From assembly GCA_919902775.1 (NCBI GenBank), contig CAKKRJ010000001.1, positions 170,364 through 234,363 on the forward strand: a stretch of 64,000 bases of DNA. The letters are read 5' to 3'. Below the pieces are notes generated by a model, which was not told the DNA's origin, did not search any database, and was given only the letters and a program-made list of their open reading frames with translations. A program made the translations under genes and the position numbers. Below, in pieces: positions 8,940 to 16,586 of the stretch; positions within the stretch are counted from its first letter, which is position 1; each line of letters starts with the position of its first letter. This stretch comes from Burkholderiaceae bacterium. Its GTDB lineage: Bacteria > Pseudomonadota > Gammaproteobacteria > Burkholderiales > Burkholderiaceae_C.

Positions 8940-9938
8940 TCAATTTTTTCCGGAGCTGACAAAAGCATCGGAGTGGAAACGTTTCTCTGGCAAGCCCGCC
9001 TGTACCAATCGGTTCCTGGCGCTTTGAATCATGGCATCTGAACCGCAGGCGTAGACCACTGATTTTGCTGGATCTGGTTTTGACGCCAGCAGGACATCCT
9101 GAACATAGCCTGTTGCACCATTCCAGGCATCCGATGGACGCGACAGGACGGGAATGTAAGTGTGCGAACCGGGTATCTCCGTCACATCCAAGTACAGATC
9201 GTGTGACTGGCGTCCGCCCCACACGACTGTGACCGACTTGGGTTGCTGGTCGGGTAAAAGCGTGGGCATGGACTCGAGCATGGCCTTGACGGGTGCCATG
9301 CCGGTACCGGTGGCGAGAAAGATGAGGTCGACGCCCGCAGTTTCGCGCAAGAAGAACGTGCCCAATGGGCCGTTCAGGCGAAGCAGGTCATTCGGTTGGG
9401 CTTGGTTAAACCAGTAGTGACTCATGGCCCCACCGGCAACAGCCCGAATGTGGAGTTCCAGCAGTTTTTCTGTTGAGCAAGCATTCGCCAGCGAGTAGCT
9501 GCGCCGGATACCCTGGGGGCCAATCACTTCGATGTATTGACCTGGGATGAAGCGAAAATCTGCGCTCGGCGGGAGCCGCAAAAAAACACGCACCACGTCG
9601 TGTGTCAAACGATCGATGGCGTTGATGCGGCAGGGCAAGGTTTTGGCGATGGGCAACACCACGTCACCCAAATCATCGACTTCCAGCAGAGCATCGGATG
9701 CCGCACTCCGAATACAACTCAAAATCCAACCCTCGGCCTTTTCAGCCTCAGTCAGACCGACCTCGGGATGCAATGCTTGGGTGGCGCCGCTGATGACCTT
9801 GCACTTGCACGTGCTGCATCGGCCTGTTTTGCAGCTGTAGGGCAGCGCGATGTGGGCTTGTGAAGCGGCGTCCAGAATCGACACCCCTGACGGGGCTGAA
9901 AATTTTTTTCCAGAACTCAGCGTGACCAGTGCCATCAT
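8940..9938 (-). CDS. ascD: CDP-6-deoxy-delta-3,4-glucoseen reductase (E3), ferredoxin plus FAD/NAD reductase
   Basis: The electron-transfer partner of RfbH. Residues 1-90 form a plant-type [2Fe-2S] ferredoxin domain (CKTGRCSTCKCKV plus a later Cys). Residues about 100-200 bind FAD (RSYSLAN) and the C-terminal third binds NADH (ATGTGMAPVKAMLE). The 332-residue length fits AscD/E3 of Yersinia. The start is one of two adjacent ATGs after a GTG; no strong ribosome site separates them. It precedes rfbF by about 10 bp in the operon, and with rfbF, rfbG and rfbH it completes the route to CDP-4-keto-3,6-dideoxyglucose. Confidence 0.92.
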   Translation of the reverse strand: MMALVTLSSGKKFSAPSGVSILDAASQAHIALPYSCKTGRCSTCKCKVISGATQALHPEVGLTEAEKAEGWILSCIRSAASDALLEVDDLGDVVLPIAKTLPCRINAIDRLTHDVVRVFLRLPPSADFRFIPGQYIEVIGPQGIRRSYSLANACSTEKLLELHIRAVAGGAMSHYWFNQAQPNDLLRLNGPLGTFFLRETAGVDLIFLATGTGMAPVKAMLESMPTLLPDQQPKSVTVVWGGRQSHDLYLDVTEIPGSHTYIPVLSRPSDAWNGATGYVQDVLLASKPDPAKSVVYACGSDAMIQSARNRLVQAGLPEKRFHSDAFVSSGKN

Positions 9939-10021
9939 CACTTGCGACTGTCGGTTAGGTTAATCATGCTTTTTCAGCCCTTGGCGCATCATACTTGTCC
10001 ATCACGACCGCTATGCCGTAT

Positions 10022-10924
10022 TCAGGGACGACGCTTGATGTGCTGGACAAATTCGCCCACCTGATCGAGCCAGCTGGCGGAGTACGCGTTGAGTTTGCCC
10101 ACCATGTTGTCCATGGTTTGGTCGATGGCCGACACATGGGGTGGCGTCGCCCGCGAGTCCATCCCGGGCTCGTAGGTCATGGGTGGCAAAGCCCCCATTT
10201 CCAAGCTGTCCACGACGGACCTGGGCAACTGCTTGTCCTGCATGAGAACGGGGACCGCGCCACACAACACGGCGTCGATGTTCGTGGCACTCAGGCAATC
10301 CCATGAATAGAAATACTTGCATTGGCGCAACAGCAGCGCCAATTGTTGTTTGTCGCGCGGCCAATCGCGCTCGACCAACAGCGTATTGGGAACGAGGTGA
10401 CAGTCGGCGTATTCCTGTCCTTTGCCGATGTAGGTCAGGCACAGGCTGCGCTGGCTCCAGTGCACTGTGCCGCGGTTGTGCATGTGCTCTGACACAAAGG
10501 GTTTGTACAGGATGCAGTCGGGGTTTGAAATGTAGCTGCTCGAATAGCTGATCACGAACTCGGAATCGATCTCGAATTTCGGGAACCCCAGTACATAGGT
10601 GGCGTAACGACTGGCGCCCAGGGGGTTGCCTTGGACGATGTCTGGATAGATGACCACCGCGTTGCGTGTGTAGTCCGAAATTTCTTGCAAGCTACGCCCA
10701 GTGAAGTAGTCATGGTGCATTCCGTTGGGGTCATGGAATTGCGCATCTGCGGAGTAGCCAAACTTGAAATTTTGTGCCGCTTGGCTGCCCTCGGTGATGA
10801 GAAGGAGGCCGGCTTGCTCGCCAATTTGATTGAGCGCAGTGCAAAGCTCGTGCAACACCATGATGCCGCCGGATCGCGACGAGTAGGGCGGGGCGACAAC
10901 GAGAAAGTGGGTCGGGGTGGTCAT
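10022..10924 (-). CDS. Putative glycosyltransferase-like protein of unknown specificity
   Basis: A 300-residue protein with an N-terminus resembling GT-B glycosyltransferases (FLVVAPPYSSRSGGIMVLHEL). A later segment around SATNIDAVLCGAVPVLM resembles the donor-binding helix and proline-rich turn of such enzymes. I cannot assign a family with certainty. The ATG lies 5 bp after the stop of the upstream GT2 gene, so it belongs to the same operon. The track ORF begins three codons earlier at a TTG. It probably builds the same glycan as its neighbours. About 80 bp without a gene separate it from ascD. Confidence 0.65.
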   Translation of the reverse strand: MTTPTHFLVVAPPYSSRSGGIMVLHELCTALNQIGEQAGLLLITEGSQAAQNFKFGYSADAQFHDPNGMHHDYFTGRSLQEISDYTRNAVVIYPDIVQGNPLGASRYATYVLGFPKFEIDSEFVISYSSSYISNPDCILYKPFVSEHMHNRGTVHWSQRSLCLTYIGKGQEYADCHLVPNTLLVERDWPRDKQQLALLLRQCKYFYSWDCLSATNIDAVLCGAVPVLMQDKQLPRSVVDSLEMGALPPMTYEPGMDSRATPPHVSAIDQTMDNMVGKLNAYSASWLDQVGEFVQHIKRRP

Positions 10925-10929
10925 CGTGG

Positions 10930-11760
10930 TCAAAGCAGCTGCTGCGGCAGGTCCAGTCCCGCAACGGCGAGCATGGATTTGCGCTGGAGTTGAATCTCGG
11001 GGGTTGGCGCAGCATGGCGTCGGTAGACGTAGAGATAGTCGATGACGGCGTTGAAGTTGGTGGCGGCTGCGCTGGAACCCCGCCGGTCGGTCGTGGTGTC
11101 GTCAACCTCACTCACCAGGGAGCAGGCGATGGGTAGGTGAATGGGCATCTGTCGGCTGAACACGGCCAGGAGGAAGTCCCAATCCTCGTAGGCCCGCATG
11201 GTTTCGTCGAACTCTAAACCTGCAAGCAGGTGGCGCGAGAACATGAAACAGGACATGTGGACCTGGTTCTTGACGAACACGTCCAGGGTGAGGCGTTCAC
11301 GCAGATCGAGCGCTTGCTCGGCCAGCTTGATCGGGCCTGAGGCCGGGCGGCTTTCTTTGATGACCGTGCAATCAAAGTAGAGCGCTGTCGCAGGCAGTTG
11401 TGGCCACTGGGCAAACAGGGACGCACAGAACCCCTCTTGCCAGGCATCGTCATCGTCCAGGAACATGGTGTATTGCCCGCGCACCAGTTTCAGACCCAGG
11501 TTTCGACTGGCCGAAGGGCCGGGTGCCCCGTTTCTGCGCACGTAGATGTCACCCTTGCCGAGCAAGTTGGCGCAGACCTCGTCGGTCGCAGAGTCAATGA
11601 CATCAGAGACCACAATCACCTCAATCTGGTCGCGCCCCGCTTGGGCGTTGACGGATGCCAGCGCTCGGCTGAGCAGCTGAGGTCGCAGGTGGGTGGGGAC
11701 GATGAGCGAGAGGATGGGTTTTGACACCGCCAGAGGCGAAGCCACCGATTCAAGAGCCAT
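10930..11760 (-). CDS. Family 2 glycosyltransferase
   Basis: A 276-residue GT-A glycosyltransferase. SLIVPTHLRPQLLSRALASV is the classic N-terminal strand and helix, and FLDDDDAWQEGF is the DxD-type metal and nucleotide-sugar site. YEDWDFLLA fits the later catalytic acidic motif (ED). The start at MALESVAS follows a GGAGG ribosome site and overlaps the methyltransferase stop by about 11 bp; the track ORF adds an unsupported 26 residues. Donor and acceptor are unknown, but placement with the CDP-sugar genes suggests transfer of that sugar or of another residue of the same glycan. Confidence 0.88.
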   Translation of the reverse strand: MALESVASPLAVSKPILSLIVPTHLRPQLLSRALASVNAQAGRDQIEVIVVSDVIDSATDEVCANLLGKGDIYVRRNGAPGPSASRNLGLKLVRGQYTMFLDDDDAWQEGFCASLFAQWPQLPATALYFDCTVIKESRPASGPIKLAEQALDLRERLTLDVFVKNQVHMSCFMFSRHLLAGLEFDETMRAYEDWDFLLAVFSRQMPIHLPIACSLVSEVDDTTTDRRGSSAAATNFNAVIDYLYVYRRHAAPTPEIQLQRKSMLAVAGLDLPQQLL

Positions 11761-12406
11761 TGGATGCCTCCGTCTCCAGGGGTTTTTCGCATTCGATGCA
11801 CAGGGATTCCATGACCCGAAGCGGCATTTGGGGCTCAATGGTCAAGATGTCTTCGATGGTGCTGTCTGCGTACAGGGTCCGTTTCACGTTGACGAAACCA
11901 GCATGCTCGACGAGCCACTTCAACGACGCGAAGTCGTAACCGCATTCGTGACCATGGTTGTGTAGCATGCCCATGAAGATCGCGGCAGGGGTGACGTAGA
12001 TATTGGGATCCAGTACCTTGCGGTACTCTTCGAAAAAGAATTCATTCTTATTGGTGTACGCGTTGATCCAGATCTCGAGATCGGGCACCAAAACGCGCAT
12101 GCGACCTCCCGGTGCCAAGACCCGGTAGCACTCTTTGATGAAACTGATGCCATCCAGATAGGAGAGGTGCTCGAGCATGTGGGAGTGGTAGACCAGGTCG
12201 AGCGAATCGTCCTCAGCCGGTATCCCGTTGCGCAAGTCATGGTTCATCATGAATGTGCCTTGGGTGCCGTTCAGGTCCTTGTAGATGGCGTCGTCGCCCA
12301 GGTGGCTCCAAAAGCCGATGTTCAAGTAACCTGGATACAGATGCGTGCCACATCCCAAGTTGTACTTCTTGAACAGATTGGAAAGATGTTTCATTGAGTC
12401 GCTCAT
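11750..12406 (-). CDS. SAM-dependent methyltransferase (type 11)
   Basis: A 218-residue class I methyltransferase. The SAM-binding motif I is NLGCGTHLYPGYLNIG, the acidic motif II region is DDSLDLVYHSHMLEHL, and VLAPGGRMRVLVPDLE is the typical post-motif. It is the promoter-proximal gene of the minus-strand sugar operon, downstream of a strong sigma54 site, and overlaps the next gene. A role in methylating a glycan attached to flagellin is plausible, since O-methylated sugars are common there. That is inference. Confidence 0.85.
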   Translation of the reverse strand: MSDSMKHLSNLFKKYNLGCGTHLYPGYLNIGFWSHLGDDAIYKDLNGTQGTFMMNHDLRNGIPAEDDSLDLVYHSHMLEHLSYLDGISFIKECYRVLAPGGRMRVLVPDLEIWINAYTNKNEFFFEEYRKVLDPNIYVTPAAIFMGMLHNHGHECGYDFASLKWLVEHAGFVNVKRTLYADSTIEDILTIEPQMPLRVMESLCIECEKPLETEASNGS

Positions 12407-12723
12407 CGCTTCATTACTCCCCCGAGGGTTGAGCCCCAGTCACCCTTTATGACTGGCTTGAAGGGGATAAAGCAAATTTTGCGCCATGCCAAATGAAGCC
12501 CAAACAGGCCTTTCTCAGCGGTTTGGCGGGTTGAGTCATCGGGGAGGGGGGGCGTCAAAGACGATTTTTTGACACTGCCCGAATATTTAACCGCTCCATT
12601 GCGCCATGGCGGTCATTTTTCGCAGGCCATTCGCCCGCCCCAAGGTCATGCGCTGGGTGCCGGGATGGCTGTTTGCCGCGCACTTGAAGAAAAGGGGCGG
12701 CAGATGATGGGGCAGAGTGCCGG
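12407..12723. other. Intergenic region between fliC2 3-prime end and glycosylation operon
   Basis: About 317 bp without a convincing gene. It holds the sigma54 promoter of the glycosylation operon (12471-12486) and the 3-prime flank of the second flagellin. I see no clear U-tailed terminator after the flagellin stop, so some read-through into the sugar operon is possible. Confidence 0.6.
12471..12486 (-). promoter_or_regulatory. Sigma54 promoter of the glycosylation operon
   Basis: Read on the minus strand the site is TGGCGC-AAAAT-TTGCT, one base from the consensus TGGCAC-N5-TTGCW with the correct GG-GC spacing. It lies about 65 bp upstream of the methyltransferase ATG. The flg operon is preceded by a perfect site of the same class, so the sugar genes appear to be under flagellar sigma54 control. 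Confidence 0.78.
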
Positions 12724-13536
12724 TCAGCGTAACAAGCGCAACACCGAAATAGGCGCCTGGTTGGCCTGCGACAACATGGCTTTGCCCGCCATCTGGAGTA
12801 TTTGCGCCTTGGCCAGATCGGCCGTGGCTTTGGCATAGTCGGCGTCGATGATCTTGCTGCGCGAGTCATCCAGGTGCAGCGCAACGTTGCTGGACGAATC
12901 GCTGGCATGCACCAGGCGGTTCATGTTGGCACCCCATTTCACGCGGGCTTCATCGATGCTGGCCAAACTGCTGTCAATCGCGTCCAGCGCCGACAAGGCA
13001 TCGCCTCGGCTGCTGATGCCGGCGGCAGTCAGCGCCGACAAGCCTCTGAAATCGGCCATGTCCACGGCATGGCCGTCGCCGGACGAGGCGCCAATTTGCA
13101 GGTTCACACTGGCCGTGCTGCCATCGAGCAATTTTTTGCCGTTCCATTTGGCGCCGTCAATGGATGCGCCCAGGTGTTCGCGCAGTTGCGTGAACTCGTT
13201 GTCCAGAGCCAATCGGTCTGAATCGCTGTTCGTGTCGTTGGCGGCTTGCAGCGCAATTTCACGCATTCTGGTGAGTGCATCGGTCATGCTGCCGGCCGCG
13301 CCGTCAGCCGTTTGCAGCATGGACACGCCATCGTTGGCGTTGTGCATGGCGCGTTGCAAACTGATGGACTGTGCGGTCAGCTTGCTGCCAATGGCCATGC
13401 CGGCCGTGTCATCGGCTGCCGAGTTGATGCGGCGGCCCGTGGCCAGCTGCAGGGTGGATTTGTCCACCTGTTGAGCGGCATCGGTCATGGCGTGCTCGGC
13501 CCGTGCGGCGTTGATGTTGGTGGCGATGCTGGACAT
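12724..13536 (-). CDS. Flagellin, second divergent copy
   Basis: A 270-residue flagellin consisting almost only of the conserved D0/D1 helices: N-terminal SSIATNINAARAEHAM and LATGRRINSAADDTAGMAIG, C-terminal SRSKIIDADYAKATADLAKAQIL. It is clearly diverged from the upstream flagellin: Q-V-D-K replaces L-S-K-T near the start, and the tail ends ISVLRLLR instead of SSVLSLLQ. A good GAGGAGAGG ribosome site is present. No sigma28 site lies in the 135 bp between the two genes, so it is probably co-transcribed with fliC or uses an unseen promoter. It could be a minor filament or junction flagellin. Confidence 0.93.
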   Translation of the reverse strand: MSSIATNINAARAEHAMTDAAQQVDKSTLQLATGRRINSAADDTAGMAIGSKLTAQSISLQRAMHNANDGVSMLQTADGAAGSMTDALTRMREIALQAANDTNSDSDRLALDNEFTQLREHLGASIDGAKWNGKKLLDGSTASVNLQIGASSGDGHAVDMADFRGLSALTAAGISSRGDALSALDAIDSSLASIDEARVKWGANMNRLVHASDSSSNVALHLDDSRSKIIDADYAKATADLAKAQILQMAGKAMLSQANQAPISVLRLLR

Positions 13537-13575
13537 GGTCGCCTCTCCTCAAGTGCTGGGTCGTCAAACGAAATG

Positions 13576-13614
13576 CATGCAAACCCCAGCCCATCAGGAC
13601 GGGGGCTGCATGCG
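13576..13614. repeat. Stem-loop in the leader of the second flagellin
   Basis: GCATGCA and TGCATGC arms flank CCCC/GGGG arms, giving a long imperfect hairpin about 40 nt upstream of the second flagellin ATG. A smaller inverted repeat (AGCTGAC-GG-GTCAGCT, 13632-13647) lies just after the first flagellin stop. No U-run follows, so attenuation, processing or mRNA stability are all possible roles. Confidence 0.5.
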
Positions 13615-13671
13615 ACAACGCCCCCCAATCAAGCTGACGGGTCAGCTGACTGAGAGGCGAGGAGTTGCCGC

Positions 13672-14490
13672 TTACTGCAGCAAGGACAACACGGACGAGG
13701 GTTGCTGGTTGGCTTGTGCCAGCATGGCGGTTGCGGCCTGCTGAATGATCTGGCTGCGGGCCAGCTCGGTGGTGGTCTGTGCGTAGTCGGTGTCTTCAAT
13801 ACGGCTGCGTGAGGCGGCTGTGTTCAGCGACACGTTGCTCATGTTGTCGGCAGCGTAATTCAGGCGGTTCATCTTCGAGCCCAGATCCGAGCGGAAAGAA
13901 TCCACGGTGGCAATGGCAGTGTCCACTTTGTCCAACACAGCTTGCGCAGCAGTGTGGCTGCTCAGGTCCAAACCAGAGACATCCAGGCCAGAGGCGGTCA
14001 TGTCTTGCAAATTCAGTTCAATGGTCGAGTCAGTGGCGTTCTCCATGCCCACTTGCAGGTTCTTGGTTTGTGCGCTCGACAAAACCGACATGCCGTTCCA
14101 CTTGGTGTTGGTGGCGATGCGTGTGATCTCTTCTTCGAGCTGACCGACTTCGTCTTGCATGGCGGTGCGGTCTGCGGCATCGTAGGTGTCGTTGGCTGCT
14201 TGCACCGCCAATTCACGCACACGTTGCAGCATGTTGGTGACTTCTTTGGTTGCGCCTTCAGCGGTCTGGATCATGGAAATGCCATCGTTGGCATTGCGAA
14301 CCGCTTGGTTCAGGCCCTTGATCTGCGAAGTCATTTTGTTGCTGATGGCCAGGCCAGCGGCATCGTCAGACGCGCCGTTGATGCGCTTGCCTGTGGACAA
14401 CTGCTCCATGGTTTTGGAGAGATTGCGGCTGTTGACGGTGAGGGCGTTCTGTGCAACCAGTGACTTCACGTTGGTATTGATAACTGACAT
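13672..14490 (-). CDS. fliC: Flagellin (major candidate)
   Basis: A filament protein of 272 residues. The N-terminal VINTNVKSLVAQNALTVNSR and LSTGKRINGASDDAAGLAIS and the C-terminal RIEDTDYAQTTTELARSQI are canonical D0/D1 sequences, ending in SSVLSLLQ. There is almost no variable D2/D3 region, so this is a minimal flagellin. It has a strong AAGGAG ribosome site and its own sigma28 promoter about 105 bp upstream. Ser/Thr residues in the short central part (about 150-190) could carry glycans. The glycosylation operon lies downstream. Confidence 0.97.
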   Translation of the reverse strand: MSVINTNVKSLVAQNALTVNSRNLSKTMEQLSTGKRINGASDDAAGLAISNKMTSQIKGLNQAVRNANDGISMIQTAEGATKEVTNMLQRVRELAVQAANDTYDAADRTAMQDEVGQLEEEITRIATNTKWNGMSVLSSAQTKNLQVGMENATDSTIELNLQDMTASGLDVSGLDLSSHTAAQAVLDKVDTAIATVDSFRSDLGSKMNRLNYAADNMSNVSLNTAASRSRIEDTDYAQTTTELARSQIIQQAATAMLAQANQQPSSVLSLLQ

Positions 14491-14593
14491 TGTCTTACTC
14501 CTTGATGGGCTGATTCAAAGGTCTGGCAGGAACCAAGAGGGAGTAGGACCTGCCGTTTTTACAGAAATTCGAATTTGATCTCTGTTAGCTAAT

Positions 14594-14620
14594 GATTCGG
14601 CGGCTGCGTAAATAACTTGA
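14594..14620 (-). promoter_or_regulatory. Sigma28 promoter of fliC
   Basis: Minus strand: TCAAGTTA-N11-GCCGAATC, matching the FliA pattern TAAAGTTT-N11-GCCGATAA at the positions shared by the other sigma28 sites here. It lies about 104 bp upstream of the fliC ATG. Confidence 0.8.
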
Positions 14621-14644
14621 GAGCAATTGTGTAAAAACAAGCGA

Positions 14645-15064
14645 TCAAGTCGATTGGTTGTGCAACACGCCCTTGAGGTTTTCCAGGTCGTGTGCCACGT
14701 GCAGCAGGGCGGCATCGGGGATCTGCCGAACGATCTCACCCGTGTTGGCATTCTTGACCGTGATGACCACCCTGTCGGTGCTTTCATCCATGCTGAAGTT
14801 CAGGTCGCGGCTGCCCTCGCGCATCATGTCGTTCAGGCGTTGAATGGCCGAACGCAGGTTTTCGCGTCTTTCTTCTGAAGAGACCAAGGGCTCAAACTTC
14901 GGCTTGGCTTCTACCGGTTTGGCTTCTGCCGCAGCGGTGGCTGGCGACGTGGCGGCTGCGACATGGGCGGTGGGGGCGGTGTGTGCCGTGGCGGGCGCAG
15001 GCACAGGGGCCGCCACATGTGCAATGGGCTGGACTGGGCTGGTGGCTGAAATTTCGGTGGTCAT
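14645..15064 (-). CDS. flaG: FlaG family protein
   Basis: A 139-residue FlaG-type protein, thought to influence filament length. The C-terminal half has the family core: LNFSMDESTDRVVITVKNANTGEIVRQIP. The first 60 residues are a low-complexity Ala/Pro/Thr linker. It sits directly upstream of the flagellin pair but has its own sigma28 promoter, and fliC has another, so the genes are separately expressed late genes. A gap of about 150 bp separates it from fliC. Confidence 0.93.
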   Translation of the reverse strand: MTTEISATSPVQPIAHVAAPVPAPATAHTAPTAHVAAATSPATAAAEAKPVEAKPKFEPLVSSEERRENLRSAIQRLNDMMREGSRDLNFSMDESTDRVVITVKNANTGEIVRQIPDAALLHVAHDLENLKGVLHNQST

Positions 15065-15434
15065 GGTGCGCCTTCTCCTGTTGCGTGTGCGCGGAAATTC
15101 TTTACCGGCTACTGGGCCTGATAAGAGTCGTCGATTTCAGTATCGGCACCAGTCGGTGTTACTTGAGGAGGTTTTTTGTGGGGGCATGCTCACAAAGAGT
15201 TCAGGCTTCCTGTGTGAGGCTGCCCCCGCGCCCGAAGGTTGTTCTTTCGCAGTCGGTCAGGCGTTCTTAAAAACGCAAGTCATCTTTTTTGCCTTAAAAA
15301 AAACCACAATATTGATAACACCGCTTATACTGTAAAGCAGCTTTCCGACTTGGCCATTTTGCATTCAGTGCAGCTGGCCTCGTTTTCAATTCGCGCCGTG
15401 CCTGTGGATGCGGCGGCTTTTTTTGCAGGTGTTC
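15065..15434. other. Divergent intergenic region flaG / unknown gene
   Basis: About 370 bp. It contains the flaG sigma28 promoter (15140-15166) and an AT-rich stretch around 15290-15345 that presumably serves the plus-strand gene; I could not identify a well-spaced sigma70 site there. No gene is supported. Confidence 0.55.
15140..15166 (-). promoter_or_regulatory. Sigma28 promoter of flaG
   Basis: Minus strand: TCAAGTAA-N11-GCCGATAC, one of the best matches to the FliA consensus in the window, 76 bp upstream of the flaG ATG. Confidence 0.85.
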
Positions 15435-15974
15435 ATGTTTTCGTTGTTCAAGGGCCCCGAGTCAGCCGAAGTGCTGAAAAAGCGTGCTAAACAAGCCTTC
15501 GAAAAGGTGACAGCCTTGACGGCCGATACTTTCGAGGCGAACAGCTTGCGCCGGGGTATGGCCTTGCTGTGCTGCGCACACCTTGACAAAACCTTCATTG
15601 CCGGCGCCGAGCGCATGGCCGACTGGCAACAGATGGCCGCTTTTGCGGTGGCCAAAGGTGCCGAAGCACCGCCGATGCCCAAGGCCGACGAGTACCAGAA
15701 AGTGCGTTCAGGCAAGTCCGACATCTGGGTGTACTTGCCGACCGAATACGCCGAGCGTGCGTTCTTGTTTGGCGCCAAATACCAGCGCACCGAGTTGTCT
15801 TCCGAGCAAGCGATCACCTCCATGCAGCAGTTGGCTGACACGGTGTGCCGCGGTGACATTGGTTTGGGCTTCCAGGTGGAAATCTTGAAGTTTTTACGCC
15901 GCGAACTCAGTGCGACGGAGAGAGAGTCCGACGTGCACGACGATGCGGATGACGCGCCCACCGAGACCGCGTAA
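15435..15974 (+). CDS. Conserved-looking hypothetical protein, function unknown
   Basis: I do not recognise this 179-residue soluble protein. It starts MFSLFKGPESAEVLKKR, is rich in helix-forming residues, has a Cys pair (LLCCAH) near residue 50 and an acidic tail (DVHDDADDAPTETA). There is no signal peptide or membrane segment. I prefer the internal ATG after CAGGTG over the track start nine codons earlier. It is monocistronic between flaG (divergent) and the chemotaxis block (convergent) and ends at a perfect 9-bp hairpin. Its position suggests, but does not show, a motility role. Confidence 0.7.
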   Translation: MFSLFKGPESAEVLKKRAKQAFEKVTALTADTFEANSLRRGMALLCCAHLDKTFIAGAERMADWQQMAAFAVAKGAEAPPMPKADEYQKVRSGKSDIWVYLPTEYAERAFLFGAKYQRTELSSEQAITSMQQLADTVCRGDIGLGFQVEILKFLRRELSATERESDVHDDADDAPTETA

Positions 15975-15979
15975 TTTCA

Positions 15980-16000
15980 CGGCGGCAGACCCTGCCGCCG
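15980..16000. terminator. GC hairpin after the unknown gene
   Basis: CGGCGGCAG-ACC-CTGCCGCCG, a perfect 9-bp stem with a 3-nt loop starting 6 bp after the stop codon. Only a short T-run (ATTTTC) follows, so termination may rely on the hairpin and the adjacent REP-like elements. Confidence 0.6.
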
Positions 16001-16010
16001 CAGACCATTT

Positions 16011-16036
16011 TCGGCCGCAGGGGCGGCCTCCCACAA
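16011..16036. repeat. REP-like element, half copy
   Basis: TCGGCCGCAGGGGCGGCC followed by TCCCACA: one arm of the intergenic palindrome family seen complete at 16071 and elsewhere. The other arm is missing. Confidence 0.7.
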
Positions 16037-16070
16037 AAACCCCAAGCCCTACAAAAAGCCGCTGAATCCG

Positions 16071-16126
16071 TGTGGGAGCGCGCCCCTGCGCGCGAATGCA
16101 TTCGGCCGCAGGGGCAGCCTCCCACA
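16071..16126 (+). repeat. REP-like nested palindrome, copy 1
   Basis: Outer arms TGTGGGAG and CTCCCACA enclose two small hairpins, CGCGC-CCCT-GCGCG and GGCCGC-AGGG-GCAGCC, around a central GAATGCATTC. It lies between the 3-prime ends of convergent genes. Confidence 0.85.
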
Positions 16127-16156
16127 AAAAACGGAAACTTGGCAGGCCGTTGGCCG

Positions 16157-16573
16157 TTATGCGAACAAGCTGGGCGAGAGTTGCGTTTTCAAGCAGTAGG
16201 CTTGGGCGCCGAGTTGGTCGTCAATCCAGATCGATTCGAACCAATCGTGGGCCACTGTTTTCACGCTGGGCAGCCTTTGCAGTTGCTCGCGGCGGGGATT
16301 CCTCAACCCCAACACTTCGTCGATCGCCATCAACACGGGCGGGGCATCTGAATCGTCGGGGCTGAAAACCACGCCGTAGGCCCGGGTGGGGACGGCTGCG
16401 TTGCAGCGCCGAAGCACGTAGCCCAGATCGAAAGCCATGATGGTCTGGTCGCGCCAGATCATATGGCCGTCGGCATGTGGTCCCTGGTTCTCAAGCCCGA
16501 TCACCTCGTGCACCTGCAGGGCAGGCAGCAAGAGGGCGACATCTTCCACCCGGACATGAAGGTACTGTGCCAT
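16157..16573 (-). CDS. cheW: CheW-domain chemotaxis coupling protein
   Basis: A 138-residue single CheW domain that would link receptors to CheA. Recognisable parts are YLHVRVEDVALLLPALQVHEVIGLE at the start and IMAFDLGYVLRR and GVVFSPDDSDAPPVLMAIDEVLGL later. The track ORF for this frame begins inside cheA; the real start is the ATG of AQYLHVRV, 13 bp after the cheA stop with AAGGA upstream. It is the promoter-distal gene of the chemotaxis block and is more diverged than a canonical CheW, so it may serve this particular CheA only. Confidence 0.88.
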   Translation of the reverse strand: MAQYLHVRVEDVALLLPALQVHEVIGLENQGPHADGHMIWRDQTIMAFDLGYVLRRCNAAVPTRAYGVVFSPDDSDAPPVLMAIDEVLGLRNPRREQLQRLPSVKTVAHDWFESIWIDDQLGAQAYCLKTQLSPSLFA

Positions 16574-16586
16574 GCGCCAGAGTCCT

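Noticed and set aside
15312-15331. TTGATA and TATACT in the flaG / unknown gene spacer
   Set aside because: Spacing is only 8 bp, so this is not a sigma70 promoter as it stands.
16011-16126. REP-like copies as an attachment site or IS end
   Set aside because: No transposase gene and no target-site duplication visible at any copy.
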